Assembly (NCBI GenBank): GCA_017963875.1
Contig: JAGCTA010000236.1
Coordinates: forward strand, 1 to 14,562
Direction of reading: 5' to 3'
Source: Victivallales bacterium
Lineage (GTDB): Bacteria > Verrucomicrobiota > Lentisphaeria > Oligosphaerales > Oligosphaeraceae
Length of the DNA stretch: 14,562 bases
Below are positions 1 to 7,323 of this stretch, one piece after another (position 1 is the stretch's first letter; each line of letters opens with the position of its first letter). Position numbers and translations under genes: made by a program. The notes under the pieces were generated by a model that had not been told where the DNA came from, did not search any database, and saw nothing but the letters and a program-made list of their open reading frames with translations.

Positions 1-651
1 TCCAATTTCCAATCCATTCTCCACCAACTGTTCATTGGGCTGGGACTATCCCTGGCCATATTCGTCCTGACGCTTCTGTTCACCTTCCCATGCGGTCTTT
101 TGGTGGCACTTGGTCGCATGAGCAAGAACATCGTCTTGCGCAACATCATGCGCATATACATTTCTATTTTACGAGGCACGCCACTGATGCTTCAGTTGAT
201 TGTCGTGTACTTCGGTCCATATTACCTGTTCGGTTGGTCGCTGAAGAACTACCCTGCATTCATGGCGGTCATCATCGCCTTCGTGCTGAACTATTCCGCA
301 TACTTTGCTGAAATCTATCGTGCGGGCATTTTATCGATTCCAATCGGACAATATGAGGCAGCATCCGTGCTCGGCTACACACGAATGCAGACTTTCATGA
401 AAATCATCCTTCCTCAAGTGATCAAACGAATTGTGCCACCCATCACCAATGAAGTCATCACGCTCGTGAAAGACACATCGCTTGCACAGGTCCTCGCCGT
501 CCAGGAAATGTTCACTATCGCAAAGCAAATCGCCAATGCACAGGCTTCCATGGTTGCACTCGTAACAGCGGGTATTTTCTATTACATCTTTAATTTCGTG
601 GTGGCATTCGCCATGGCACGCATAGAGGCTAAACTTAACTATTATCGATAA
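1..651 (+). CDS. Polar amino-acid ABC transporter permease (HisM/GlnP type), 5' end cut off
   Basis: Inner-membrane permease subunit of a PAAT-family (3.A.1.3) importer for polar amino acids. The frame is open from base 1, so the true start lies outside the window; 216 residues are visible. Hydrophobic membrane-spanning segments occur throughout. The cytoplasmic coupling motif that docks on the ATPase (EAA loop, EAASVLGYTRMQTF followed by ILPQ) is clear at visible residues 119 onward. The RGTPL motif typical of this family lies at about 58-62. The stop is six bases before the ATPase gene, so the two are co-transcribed and form one transporter. The substrate cannot be read from the sequence. 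A substrate-binding protein, or a binding domain fused to this permease, may lie upstream. An internal TTG at 100 is in frame but would delete the first membrane helix, so it is not the start. Confidence 0.93.
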   Translation, partial: SNFQSILHQLFIGLGLSLAIFVLTLLFTFPCGLLVALGRMSKNIVLRNIMRIYISILRGTPLMLQLIVVYFGPYYLFGWSLKNYPAFMAVIIAFVLNYSAYFAEIYRAGILSIPIGQYEAASVLGYTRMQTFMKIILPQVIKRIVPPITNEVITLVKDTSLAQVLAVQEMFTIAKQIANAQASMVALVTAGIFYYIFNFVVAFAMARIEAKLNYYR

Positions 652-657
652 ATCACT

Positions 658-1425
658 ATGCCGAATTCCGTTCTCTCCATCGCCAATCTGCATAAAAGTT
701 TCGGTTCTCTTGACGTCCTGAAGGGAATCTCACTGTCCGTAGAACAAGGGGAAGTCGTTGCCATCATCGGACCTTCTGGTTCGGGAAAATCGACTTTGCT
801 CCGCTGTGCCACACTCCTTGAAACGATGGATCATGGCTCGCTCGCGTTTTCAAACAAAACCGTGGCAGCAGAGAACGCCGAGGGACGCAGCGTCTATGTC
901 TCCAAAGACGAACTAGTGAAAGTCAAATCCATGTTTGGGCTTGTCTTCCAGAATTTCAACCTCTTCCCGCATTATTCCGTATTGAAAAACATCATCGACG
1001 CACCAATCTGCGTTCAAAAGCGCAATCGTGACAAAGTCATCGCTGAGGCACGCGTATTGTTGCAGAAAATGGGGCTTGAATCCAAGGAAGATGCCTACCC
1101 ATATCAATTGTCAGGCGGACAGCAACAGCGTGTGTCAATTGCACGTGCGCTCATCAACAATCCTGACATCCTGTTTTTCGATGAACCGACCTCCGCCCTT
1201 GACCCTGAACTGACAGGTGAAATCCTCAAGGTCATCAGGACATTGGCCGCCGAACACATGACCATGGTCATCGTCACACATGAAATCGAATTCGCGCGAA
1301 ACGTCGCAGACAGAGTCATCTTCATGGCAGGAGGCTTCATCGTCGAAGAAGGCCCGCCAGAACATGTCATCGACAACCCGACCCAGGAACGCACGCGTGC
1401 TTTCCTCAATTCATTTAAGCATTGA
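658..1425 (+). CDS. Polar amino-acid ABC transporter ATP-binding protein (GlnQ/HisP type)
   Basis: Cytoplasmic ATPase that drives the permease encoded just upstream (six-base gap). The 255-residue length is normal for GlnQ/HisP proteins. All nucleotide-binding motifs are intact: Walker A GPSGSGKST (38-46), Q-loop Gln98 in VFQNFNLFPH, signature LSGGQ (151-155), Walker B ILFFDE (171-176) with catalytic Glu176, D-loop SALD, and H-loop His208 (VTHE). A segment of about 20 residues between the first beta sheet and the Q-loop (about 68-92) is longer than in GlnQ and closer to HisP-like ATPases. No Shine-Dalgarno site is seen before the ATG; translation may be coupled to the permease. The ligand is probably an amino acid, but which one is unknown. 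Confidence 0.95.
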   Translation: MPNSVLSIANLHKSFGSLDVLKGISLSVEQGEVVAIIGPSGSGKSTLLRCATLLETMDHGSLAFSNKTVAAENAEGRSVYVSKDELVKVKSMFGLVFQNFNLFPHYSVLKNIIDAPICVQKRNRDKVIAEARVLLQKMGLESKEDAYPYQLSGGQQQRVSIARALINNPDILFFDEPTSALDPELTGEILKVIRTLAAEHMTMVIVTHEIEFARNVADRVIFMAGGFIVEEGPPEHVIDNPTQERTRAFLNSFKH

Positions 1426-1482
1426 TATTGTTATCTCCATTCCAAACTCTTGCGACTCTCAAATATTCTGGAGCATAATGAA

Positions 1483-2661
1483 ATGACTTTCAAAATCGAA
1501 CACGCGACAGCCGACGACTACGATGAACTTCTGGACACACTGAACAGCGCCTTCAAAAAGCCCCCAGAGAAATCCTTCCTCCAAGCCCTCCCCGTCATGT
1601 GGCGCAGGACCGACGAGGCCATGCGGAAGCATCTGATCATCCGTGACGGAGCACGCATTGCCGCCGTCGTAGGCGTCTATCCGTTCACCGTCTTTATTGG
1701 AAAGCATAAACTGCTTTTCAGCACTGTCGGCAACGTTGGCACGCGGCCCGAATACGAGGGACGCGGCATGATGCGCGCACTTTTCACGGCCGCCATGGAG
1801 GAAGCACGCGCCATCGGCACAGATGTCGCGCGGCTCGGCGGCCAGCGACAGCGGTACAACAGATATGGTTTTGACATCGCCGCCCAGCAATACTCCTTCA
1901 ACATCACACGAAAGAACATCAGCGCCTACTTTGACGGCTCATTCGAACCTGGCACGAAATACGAGCCAAAACTGACGTTCCGTCCGATTACGGCAGATGA
2001 CACGGCCGCACTCGCCTTTGCCCAAAGCCTGCAAACCGTGGCGCCAATCCATGTGGACCGCGGCGATACCAGACGCTTCTATGATGTCCTGATTGCTTGG
2101 CAAAACGTGCCTTACGTTGCCGAAGACGCCAATGGGAAAATGGTTGGGTATGTCTCAGCCTCCCACGATTTCACGGGACTCGCGGAACATTTCGCTCTGA
2201 CTCCTGAACTGCATTTCCAGATGCTTCTAGACTGGGTGACCCACCATGAGGACATTCCCTATGTCGCATTTGTCAATTCCCCATACGACATCTGCCTCAA
2301 CCGCCTGCTGACGAAAATGGCGGACGGCTGGTACATCAGTTCGCCGTCACGATTCATGGTCATGGATTTTAGAAAACTCGCCGAAGCGGCGCTTGACCTT
2401 CGCGCGGAACTCATCGCCCCCGCGCCAAAAGGTCGTCTCATACTGAAAATCGAAGGCTACGGCACGCTTGATTTCACGGACGGCACGGTCTCATCGACCG
2501 ATGCCGCTCCGATGATGACGCTCAACCACCTTGCCGCGACGCGCTTCCTCTTCGGCCAATTGTCTCCCATGTCCATTGCGGATATCCCGTATGAAGCCCG
2601 CACTTACGCCAGCGCGCTGTTCCCATTACCGTTGTCATGGAACAATCAGGACCGCGTCTAG
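1483..2661 (+). CDS. GNAT-family N-acetyltransferase with Eis-like layout
   Basis: Predicted cytoplasmic acetyl-CoA-dependent N-acyltransferase of 392 residues. The N-terminal GNAT domain has the acetyl-CoA pyrophosphate-binding motif A, RPEYEGRGMMRAL (88-100), followed by GGQRQRYNRYGF (119-130). A second, degenerate GNAT-like domain follows, and the last 100 or so residues are consistent with the sterol-carrier-protein-like domain seen in Eis/COG4552-type proteins; this tripartite layout is inferred from length and weak similarity. I chose ATG 1483 because GGAG at 1470-1473 sits nine bases upstream; a TTG at 1450 is in frame but has no such site. The substrate (amine, aminoglycoside or peptide) is unknown. 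The gene follows the transporter by 57 bases and may be co-transcribed, but nothing links the functions. Confidence 0.85.
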   Translation: MTFKIEHATADDYDELLDTLNSAFKKPPEKSFLQALPVMWRRTDEAMRKHLIIRDGARIAAVVGVYPFTVFIGKHKLLFSTVGNVGTRPEYEGRGMMRALFTAAMEEARAIGTDVARLGGQRQRYNRYGFDIAAQQYSFNITRKNISAYFDGSFEPGTKYEPKLTFRPITADDTAALAFAQSLQTVAPIHVDRGDTRRFYDVLIAWQNVPYVAEDANGKMVGYVSASHDFTGLAEHFALTPELHFQMLLDWVTHHEDIPYVAFVNSPYDICLNRLLTKMADGWYISSPSRFMVMDFRKLAEAALDLRAELIAPAPKGRLILKIEGYGTLDFTDGTVSSTDAAPMMTLNHLAATRFLFGQLSPMSIADIPYEARTYASALFPLPLSWNNQDRV

Positions 2662-2730
2662 TCTAAAACCACACCATCGGCCAATACGCCACAATCTGTT
2701 CCCTATAGCCTTTTTCATTAACAAATCATA

Positions 2731-4704
2731 ATGGAATTGCCACTTCAGACCATAGTCGATTATTTTGGAAGCAATGACATCTGCCTCGGAATTGTCAGCA
2801 AGACTGGCGCAGAACGTTTCCAAGTGCAGGGAGTTACCTCACAGACAGAGAAAGTGACGCCCAAACAAGTCATTGCGACCTACGGCTCCGCAGGAAAGGA
2901 TTCGCTTCAGGCACTAGCCAAGACCATGAACTCCATCCGCGAGACAATGAACGGCATTGACCTGGATTTGCTCTATGAAGACCTCAAGGAACAGACGGAA
3001 TCCAAGGGCCTTCACGCCATCTGCAAAGACTATTTTGGCAATGAAGACTCCGTAAGTCTTTCAGCAATGGCAAGAAAACTTTCAGAGGACACGCTGCGAT
3101 TCAAGCGGATGGGCTTTGACTTTGTCCCTCGAACCACAGAGGAAATTGAAGAGATACTCCGTCTGCGTGCCTTGCGCGCCGAAAAGGCGGCTGCCAGGGA
3201 ACGCTCCATCAACTGGCTCCAGTCACTTCTCTCTTCCTCCGAACCATCCTCCGTTCCCCAAGAACAGGAGACGCTTGTCAAGCAACTCACCGATTATCTG
3301 ATGCTCGGCTTCAATTCCGAGGGCATTGCAATCCTTTCGACACTGCAATCAAAAACACCTCTGCGGGAGTTGATTATCAAAATTCTGCATAAAGTCAACC
3401 GTTTCCCCGAGGGGGCTGACGAATTCCTTCTGGCAAATGGAATTCATGCAGGGTTCTCCCCTAAAACGCTTGAAGCAGCAGAACATCTTGTGCAATATGT
3501 CCCCGATGCCACAAGAGAAGACTATTCCAATAGAATCGTCTTCTCCATCGATGATGAGGAAACACGGGATATCGATGATGCCCTTTCCTGCGTAATCAAT
3601 GATGACGGCACAATCTCTGTCGGCATATATATTGCCGATCCAGCATCTTTCATCGAAAAGGATTCTCCGCTGGACGAAGCGGCTGTGGAACGCCCCCTTT
3701 CAATGTACTTGCCGACAACGACGGTTCCCATGTTCCCTGAAATCATCAGTTACAACTACGCCAGCCTGGTGCAAAACGACATCCGCCCTTGTCTCGCTTT
3801 CAACGCGACTTACGACAATGAGGGAGAACTTCTCGATTGGTCGCTGGCATCAGCGCAAGTCAAAATCACGCGCCGTTTGTCATATCACGAGGCGGATGAA
3901 CTCATCGCCAATGGTTCCGATGACATCGCCCGTTCCTTGCAGGCACTGCACCATCTGTCGCGAAAACTTTTGAAGATCCGTGAAGAAGATGGAGCAGTCA
4001 CGCTGAACAGACCAGACCTAAAGATTCGGGTAAGGAACAACGAAATTTACATCAGCAACGAAAACACTGACACCCCTTCGCACAACCTGGTGAGCGAATT
4101 CATGATTCTCTGCAACAATCTCGCCGCGCGCTATGCGCTTGTCAACGACATTCCTGTAATATATCGCGCTCAGGAGAAGCCCTCTGAGCCTGTCTATTCC
4201 GTCCGTCCGTATGAGCCATGCTTCTTCGACCAGCAGGTCCGCAAAATGCGCCGCACACACCTGTCAACCTACCCTGCACCTCATTTTGGTCTGGGACTCG
4301 ACCTCTACACACAGGTCAGTTCACCACTTAGGCGCTATGCGGACCTCGTCATCCAGCGGCAACTATCCGCGCATCTACGAAAACTCCCTCTGCCCTATCG
4401 TCAGGAAGAACTTTTTGTCATCCTCGACAATGTTGACAAGACATCGGCGCAGAACAAGTCGCTGCAACGCGAAGCGGACAACTACTGGGTGCTTGAGTTC
4501 ATCCGCAGAAACAGAATCGGCGCTATATTCAATGCCACTGTCGTCCGCCAGGAAGGTTCGCTGACACTGGCCGAAATTGACGAACTATACGCACGTGGCA
4601 TCGTGTTCACACGTGACAGAGTCAAACTCGGCGAACGTATCCGCGTAAAAATCAGGGAATCCCATCCAGAGACGGCCCGCCTTCTCATGGACATCATGGA
4701 ATAA
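2731..4704 (+). CDS. RNase II/R-family 3'-5' exoribonuclease (RNB domain)
   Basis: Predicted processive 3'-5' hydrolytic exoribonuclease of 657 residues, acting in the cytoplasm on mRNA and structured RNA. The catalytic RNB core starts with SIDDEETRDIDDA, whose Asp274, Asp280, Asp282 and Asp283 have the same spacing as the metal-binding aspartates D201/D207/D209/D210 of E. coli RNase II. Further on come SSPLRRYADLVIQRQL (530-545), where Arg534/Arg535 match the catalytic arginine region, and QREADNYWVLEF with Glu581 at the position of E542. A short S1/OB-like tail occupies about 596-657. The N-terminal 260 residues lack obvious E. coli-type cold-shock domains; a TLRFKRMGFDFVPRTTEEIE stretch (121-140) resembles the cyanobacterial/plastid RNB proteins (recalled similarity). 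No clear Shine-Dalgarno site precedes ATG 2731. The function call is firm; the exact subtype (II versus R) is not. Confidence 0.92.
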   Translation: MELPLQTIVDYFGSNDICLGIVSKTGAERFQVQGVTSQTEKVTPKQVIATYGSAGKDSLQALAKTMNSIRETMNGIDLDLLYEDLKEQTESKGLHAICKDYFGNEDSVSLSAMARKLSEDTLRFKRMGFDFVPRTTEEIEEILRLRALRAEKAAARERSINWLQSLLSSSEPSSVPQEQETLVKQLTDYLMLGFNSEGIAILSTLQSKTPLRELIIKILHKVNRFPEGADEFLLANGIHAGFSPKTLEAAEHLVQYVPDATREDYSNRIVFSIDDEETRDIDDALSCVINDDGTISVGIYIADPASFIEKDSPLDEAAVERPLSMYLPTTTVPMFPEIISYNYASLVQNDIRPCLAFNATYDNEGELLDWSLASAQVKITRRLSYHEADELIANGSDDIARSLQALHHLSRKLLKIREEDGAVTLNRPDLKIRVRNNEIYISNENTDTPSHNLVSEFMILCNNLAARYALVNDIPVIYRAQEKPSEPVYSVRPYEPCFFDQQVRKMRRTHLSTYPAPHFGLGLDLYTQVSSPLRRYADLVIQRQLSAHLRKLPLPYRQEELFVILDNVDKTSAQNKSLQREADNYWVLEFIRRNRIGAIFNATVVRQEGSLTLAEIDELYARGIVFTRDRVKLGERIRVKIRESHPETARLLMDIME

Positions 4705-4761
4705 ACATTACCATCTGGAACAACCGCCGTCCATCCGAATCAAAAGGAGCCTGTGGTGCCT

Positions 4762-5265
4762 ATGGACCTAAAGAAAATAATCATCTCCATCGTTGCCGTG
4801 GCCGTTGCAGTCGCCGTCTATTTCATGTTCTTCCACGACAACGACCGCCGCGCGGTCATGAAGCGCTTCAATGCGCTGATGGAGGCAGTTGAAAAACCTT
4901 CAGGCGAAGGCAACATCTCCATGGCCGCAAAGTTTCAGTCACTCTCGAACATGGTGGACGACCATCTTTTCGCCGAAAGTTTCAATCCCGCCATCAGGTT
5001 GGATGAACCGTCCGATGTGATGCTCTCAAACTACGCAACGGCACGTTCATACGCCAAGTCGATTTCATTGTCCGCAAAGGATGTCGAAATCATTTTCACC
5101 AAGCCCGACGAGGCACAGTTGACATGCTTCGGAACTGCAAGAATCACGTCACGCACAGGCGAGACTTTTGATGAAACACGGCCTGCCATCCTTGTCTTCA
5201 AGAAAAAAGACGGCAAATGGCTGTTGTCCTCTGCATCGGAACGCCAGATTTTCAAACGGCAATAG
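4762..5265 (+). CDS. Membrane-anchored small protein of unknown function
   Basis: I do not recognise a named family. The product has about 167 residues. One N-terminal hydrophobic segment (about 5-24, rich in Ile/Val/Ala) follows MDLKK, predicting a signal anchor with the rest outside the cytoplasm. The soluble part has an alpha-then-beta pattern: a helix starting RRAVMKRFNALMEAVEK and a final beta strand LVFKKKDGKWLLSSASERQ. This is reminiscent of NTF2-like folds, in which KKDGKWLL-type strands are common, but that is inference. A strong AAGGAG lies at 4744-4749. ATG 4762 is 12 bases after it, while GTG 4756 (six bases) and GTG 4753 are in-frame alternatives, so the start is uncertain by up to three codons. 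The gene ends 11 bases before rodA and probably shares its transcript, suggesting an envelope role. Confidence 0.75.
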   Translation: MDLKKIIISIVAVAVAVAVYFMFFHDNDRRAVMKRFNALMEAVEKPSGEGNISMAAKFQSLSNMVDDHLFAESFNPAIRLDEPSDVMLSNYATARSYAKSISLSAKDVEIIFTKPDEAQLTCFGTARITSRTGETFDETRPAILVFKKKDGKWLLSSASERQIFKRQ

Positions 5266-5276
5266 ACAATGCCATT

Positions 5277-6542
5277 ATGGATTCCCAATTCCACAGAAAC
5301 ATCATTGAACCATTGAAGCGGATGGACAAACTAATCCTCTGCTTCCATGTCATTTTGCTTTTCACTGGAGTGGTCTTCATCTATGGTGCAGGTAAGGAAG
5401 TCGGCGGAACACTGGCGCACAAATGGATTCAGCAACTTCAATGGATAACCGTCGGAATTGTCGTCTATTTTGCCTGCGCAGCCATGGACTATCACAAATT
5501 AGGTAGAATCAGTTGGATATTCTACTCTATCAGCATGCTTCTTCTGCTGTATGTCGCCATATTTGGCATAACTATAAACAATGCTCGCAGTTGGATAAGC
5601 ATCGCGGGACTCAGCATACAGCCGTCTGAATTCGCCAAACCAGCCACATTGCTTTTTATGAGTTGGGCGGTGACCCATCCAAACTGGCATAAAAGCCCAA
5701 TTCCCCCATGGGTGCTAATTGGCCTCATCATCTTCCCGCCGCTTCTGCTTGTGCTTTTACAGCCAGACTTCGGCACGGCGCTTGTCTTCATCCCGTTCAG
5801 CATCGCCCTGGCGATTGTCAAGGGACTGCGCTGGAAATGGCTAATTCTCGCAGCCGCAGTCCTGCTCATTATGTTCCCGCTGTTTTTCCAGTTTTTAAAA
5901 CCCCACCAGAAAGCCCGTGTAAAAGTGTTTCTCGAAGCCCCTACCAACGCCGTGCTTGCGGCAATGTCACCGATTCTATCCGATGCTCGCATGAACAAAC
6001 TCCAGGAGGCAAAGGAAAACTTCTTCGCGGAGGACGACCATGCGGCTCACGATGGCAAATCTTCCAAAAAGACTACAAACCAACGGGATGACTGGAATGC
6101 GCGCCAATCCCTGCTCGCAGTCGGTTCAGGAGGCATTACAGGCAAGGGATTCCTCAAAGGCACACAGCATGTTCTCGGTTATCTGCCACGAAAAGTCTCG
6201 CCGACGGATTTCATTTTCTCCGTGATTGCAGAGGAAACTGGTTTCTTCGGCTCCGCAATGCTTCTTGTGTGCTTTGCAAGCATCATTCTCTGCGGATGCC
6301 GCACTGCCCTGCTCTCCCATGACCAGTTCGGCGTCTGCCTGGCATTGGGAGTCAGTGCGATTCTGGCGACACACACCTTCATTAACATCGGCATGACCGT
6401 CCAAGCGGCACCAATCATCGGCATCCCATTGCCGTTTGTTTCATACGGCGGCTCTTTCATGGTTTCCATCATGGCTTTGGCAGGCTTGAGCCAAAGCGTC
6501 CATATCCATCAGGAAGACAACGGAAATGTCTCAGAAGTCTGA
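5277..6542 (+). CDS. rodA: RodA-type SEDS peptidoglycan glycosyltransferase
   Basis: Polytopic inner-membrane polymerase that uses lipid II to build glycan strands for sidewall growth together with a class B PBP. The product has 421 residues and multiple hydrophobic segments. Family signatures are clear: SWISIAGLSIQPSEFAK (105-121), LLQPDFGTALVF (160-171), AVGSGGITGKGFLKGT (281-296), PTDFIFSVIAEE (309-320) whose Asp311 matches the catalytic Asp of RodA (D262 in E. coli), and GIPLPFVSYGGS (382-393). RodA is preferred over FtsW by the LKGTQHVLGYLP region and the short tail, but this is not certain. The extracytoplasmic loop (about 219-277) is some 40 residues longer than in E. coli RodA and highly charged. 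ATG 5277 is chosen; ATG 5322 in the same frame is also possible. No clear ribosome-binding site is visible, so coupling to the upstream gene is likely. Confidence 0.93.
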   Translation: MDSQFHRNIIEPLKRMDKLILCFHVILLFTGVVFIYGAGKEVGGTLAHKWIQQLQWITVGIVVYFACAAMDYHKLGRISWIFYSISMLLLLYVAIFGITINNARSWISIAGLSIQPSEFAKPATLLFMSWAVTHPNWHKSPIPPWVLIGLIIFPPLLLVLLQPDFGTALVFIPFSIALAIVKGLRWKWLILAAAVLLIMFPLFFQFLKPHQKARVKVFLEAPTNAVLAAMSPILSDARMNKLQEAKENFFAEDDHAAHDGKSSKKTTNQRDDWNARQSLLAVGSGGITGKGFLKGTQHVLGYLPRKVSPTDFIFSVIAEETGFFGSAMLLVCFASIILCGCRTALLSHDQFGVCLALGVSAILATHTFINIGMTVQAAPIIGIPLPFVSYGGSFMVSIMALAGLSQSVHIHQEDNGNVSEV

Positions 6543-6564
6543 TGAAAATTGGATGTAAACAGGC

Positions 6565-7050
6565 ATGCATAATTTTATCCTTCCCAAAATCACTTGGAAG
6601 TTTGGAGTCCGTCTGGCATTGATCGCTATAGCCGCATGGTTCATTTTTTCAAAGTCGCTGATTGTATCATACGTCAATGGCGATTCCATGCTTCCGACTT
6701 ACCACACAGGCAATATACTCATCTGCTGGACAATGGCATACCGTAACCATCCACCGCAGCCTGGAGACATCGTCATGATCTCCTACAGCGGCCATTCCGT
6801 CATGCTGCTGAAACGCGTCGTCGCGGTGGCTGGAGAAACGGTTCAGTTCCACGATGGAAAACTCCTGATCAATGGAAACATCCCCGATGTCCCATGGGCT
6901 AGTTCTCCTGGCTGCGAGTGGGAATCCAAGCCATTGACTATTGCTCCTGGATGCGTCTATGTCGTTGGAGACAACCGTTCAATGCCAATCCAGGAACATC
7001 TCCATGGGGAAATTTCAATTACCGACATTGTCGGCAAACCACTTTTCTAA
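6565..7050 (+). CDS. lepB: Type I signal peptidase (S26 family), short form
   Basis: Membrane serine peptidase that removes signal peptides from exported proteins. The product has 161 residues, short compared with E. coli LepB and nearer the compact Gram-positive form. One membrane helix (about 14-30) is followed by NGDSMLPT with nucleophile Ser41. The general base Lys83 sits in LLKRVVAVAGE, and GDNRSMP (135-141) represents the last conserved box. In that box the usual S-x-D-S-R segment is replaced by PIQEH; I recall GDNRSMP-type boxes in other phyla, so this is probably a subfamily trait rather than decay. The gene is 22 bases after rodA and likely in the same transcript. Only a weak CAGG precedes the ATG. 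The protein could serve the secreted DUF4838 protein encoded further right, but there is no direct link. Confidence 0.9.
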   Translation: MHNFILPKITWKFGVRLALIAIAAWFIFSKSLIVSYVNGDSMLPTYHTGNILICWTMAYRNHPPQPGDIVMISYSGHSVMLLKRVVAVAGETVQFHDGKLLINGNIPDVPWASSPGCEWESKPLTIAPGCVYVVGDNRSMPIQEHLHGEISITDIVGKPLF

Positions 7051-7056
7051 GACATA

Positions 7057-7207
7057 CCTGAATCCGTGAAATACCGTCTGAAAGACGCTTTCGTTGTCGA
7101 GTCTTCCGCCTTCGCCCAAGGCTACGGCGAGACAAGCACGTATGTCATATACACTCCCTCAACTCTCCAGGAAATCGCCTCGCCATCCGACACTTCACGG
7201 ATTCAGG
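7057..7207. repeat. 151-base element closed by a perfect 14-base inverted repeat
   Basis: The sequence CCTGAATCCGTGAA at 7057-7070 is repeated exactly as its reverse complement at 7194-7207. Inside are a 5-bp hairpin with a 3-base loop (CGTCT/AGACG, 7075-7087) and a longer GC-rich hairpin (7101-7133). An additional GACATAC/GTATGTC pair links 7051-7057 and 7140-7146. As RNA this would form a long closing stem around a multi-branched interior; as DNA it looks like a small non-autonomous mobile element. No target duplication or transposase is visible. It occupies most of the gap between the signal peptidase and the MetF-like gene and contains no convincing gene. Confidence 0.55.
7101..7133. repeat. 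REP-like GC-rich hairpin
   Basis: GCCTT (7108-7112) pairs with AAGGC (7118-7122) over a 5-base loop. CC (7106-7107) pairs with GG (7126-7127) around a TAC bulge, and GTCT (7101-7104) pairs with AGAC (7130-7133). The core CCGCCTTCGCCCAAGGCTAC followed by GGCG closely resembles interspersed palindromes that I recall in many PVC and candidate-phylum genomes. No second copy exists in this window. It may also act as a weak transcription barrier after the signal peptidase gene, although no U-tract follows. Confidence 0.45.
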
Positions 7208-7242
7208 ACTTTTCTCACATAAACTTTTTTTAGGAAAATCCT

Positions 7243-7271
7243 TTGAAAAAGACTAATAATTGTTATATTTT
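7243..7271 (+). promoter_or_regulatory. Candidate promoter for the MetF-like gene
   Basis: TTGAAA at 7243-7248 and TATTTT at 7266-7271 are separated by 17 bases in an abruptly AT-rich stretch (about 7210-7290), which stands out from its surroundings. TATATT at 7264-7269 (15-base spacing) is an overlapping alternative. The predicted start point is about 45 bases before the ATG at 7324. No terminator or known riboswitch fold was recognised between them. Confidence 0.4.
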
Positions 7272-7323
7272 ATTTTTGAAGAAACACACGTCAGAATAAA
7301 AATCAGTCCTCCCAAATCCGCCT

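Noticed and set aside
331..693. Open frame antisense to the permease, and similar long antisense frames elsewhere (e.g. 1459-1890, 5522-5998)
   Set aside because: They lie fully over strongly supported genes, have no family resemblance or ribosome-binding sites, and have compositions expected from reading the opposite strand.
5217..5276. N-terminal extension of RodA overlapping the previous gene
   Set aside because: Those 20 residues overlap the end of the upstream coding region and have no family counterpart; ATG 5277 gives a normal RodA N-terminus.
7057..7207. Integron attC site
   Set aside because: Size and hairpin content fit, but no GTTRRRY/RYYYAAC core pair is present at the ends and no integrase is nearby.
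7051..7323. Known SAM or tetrahydrofolate riboswitch before the MetF-like gene
   Set aside because: None of the conserved core segments of these riboswitches could be recognised, and the hairpins look more like a repeat element.
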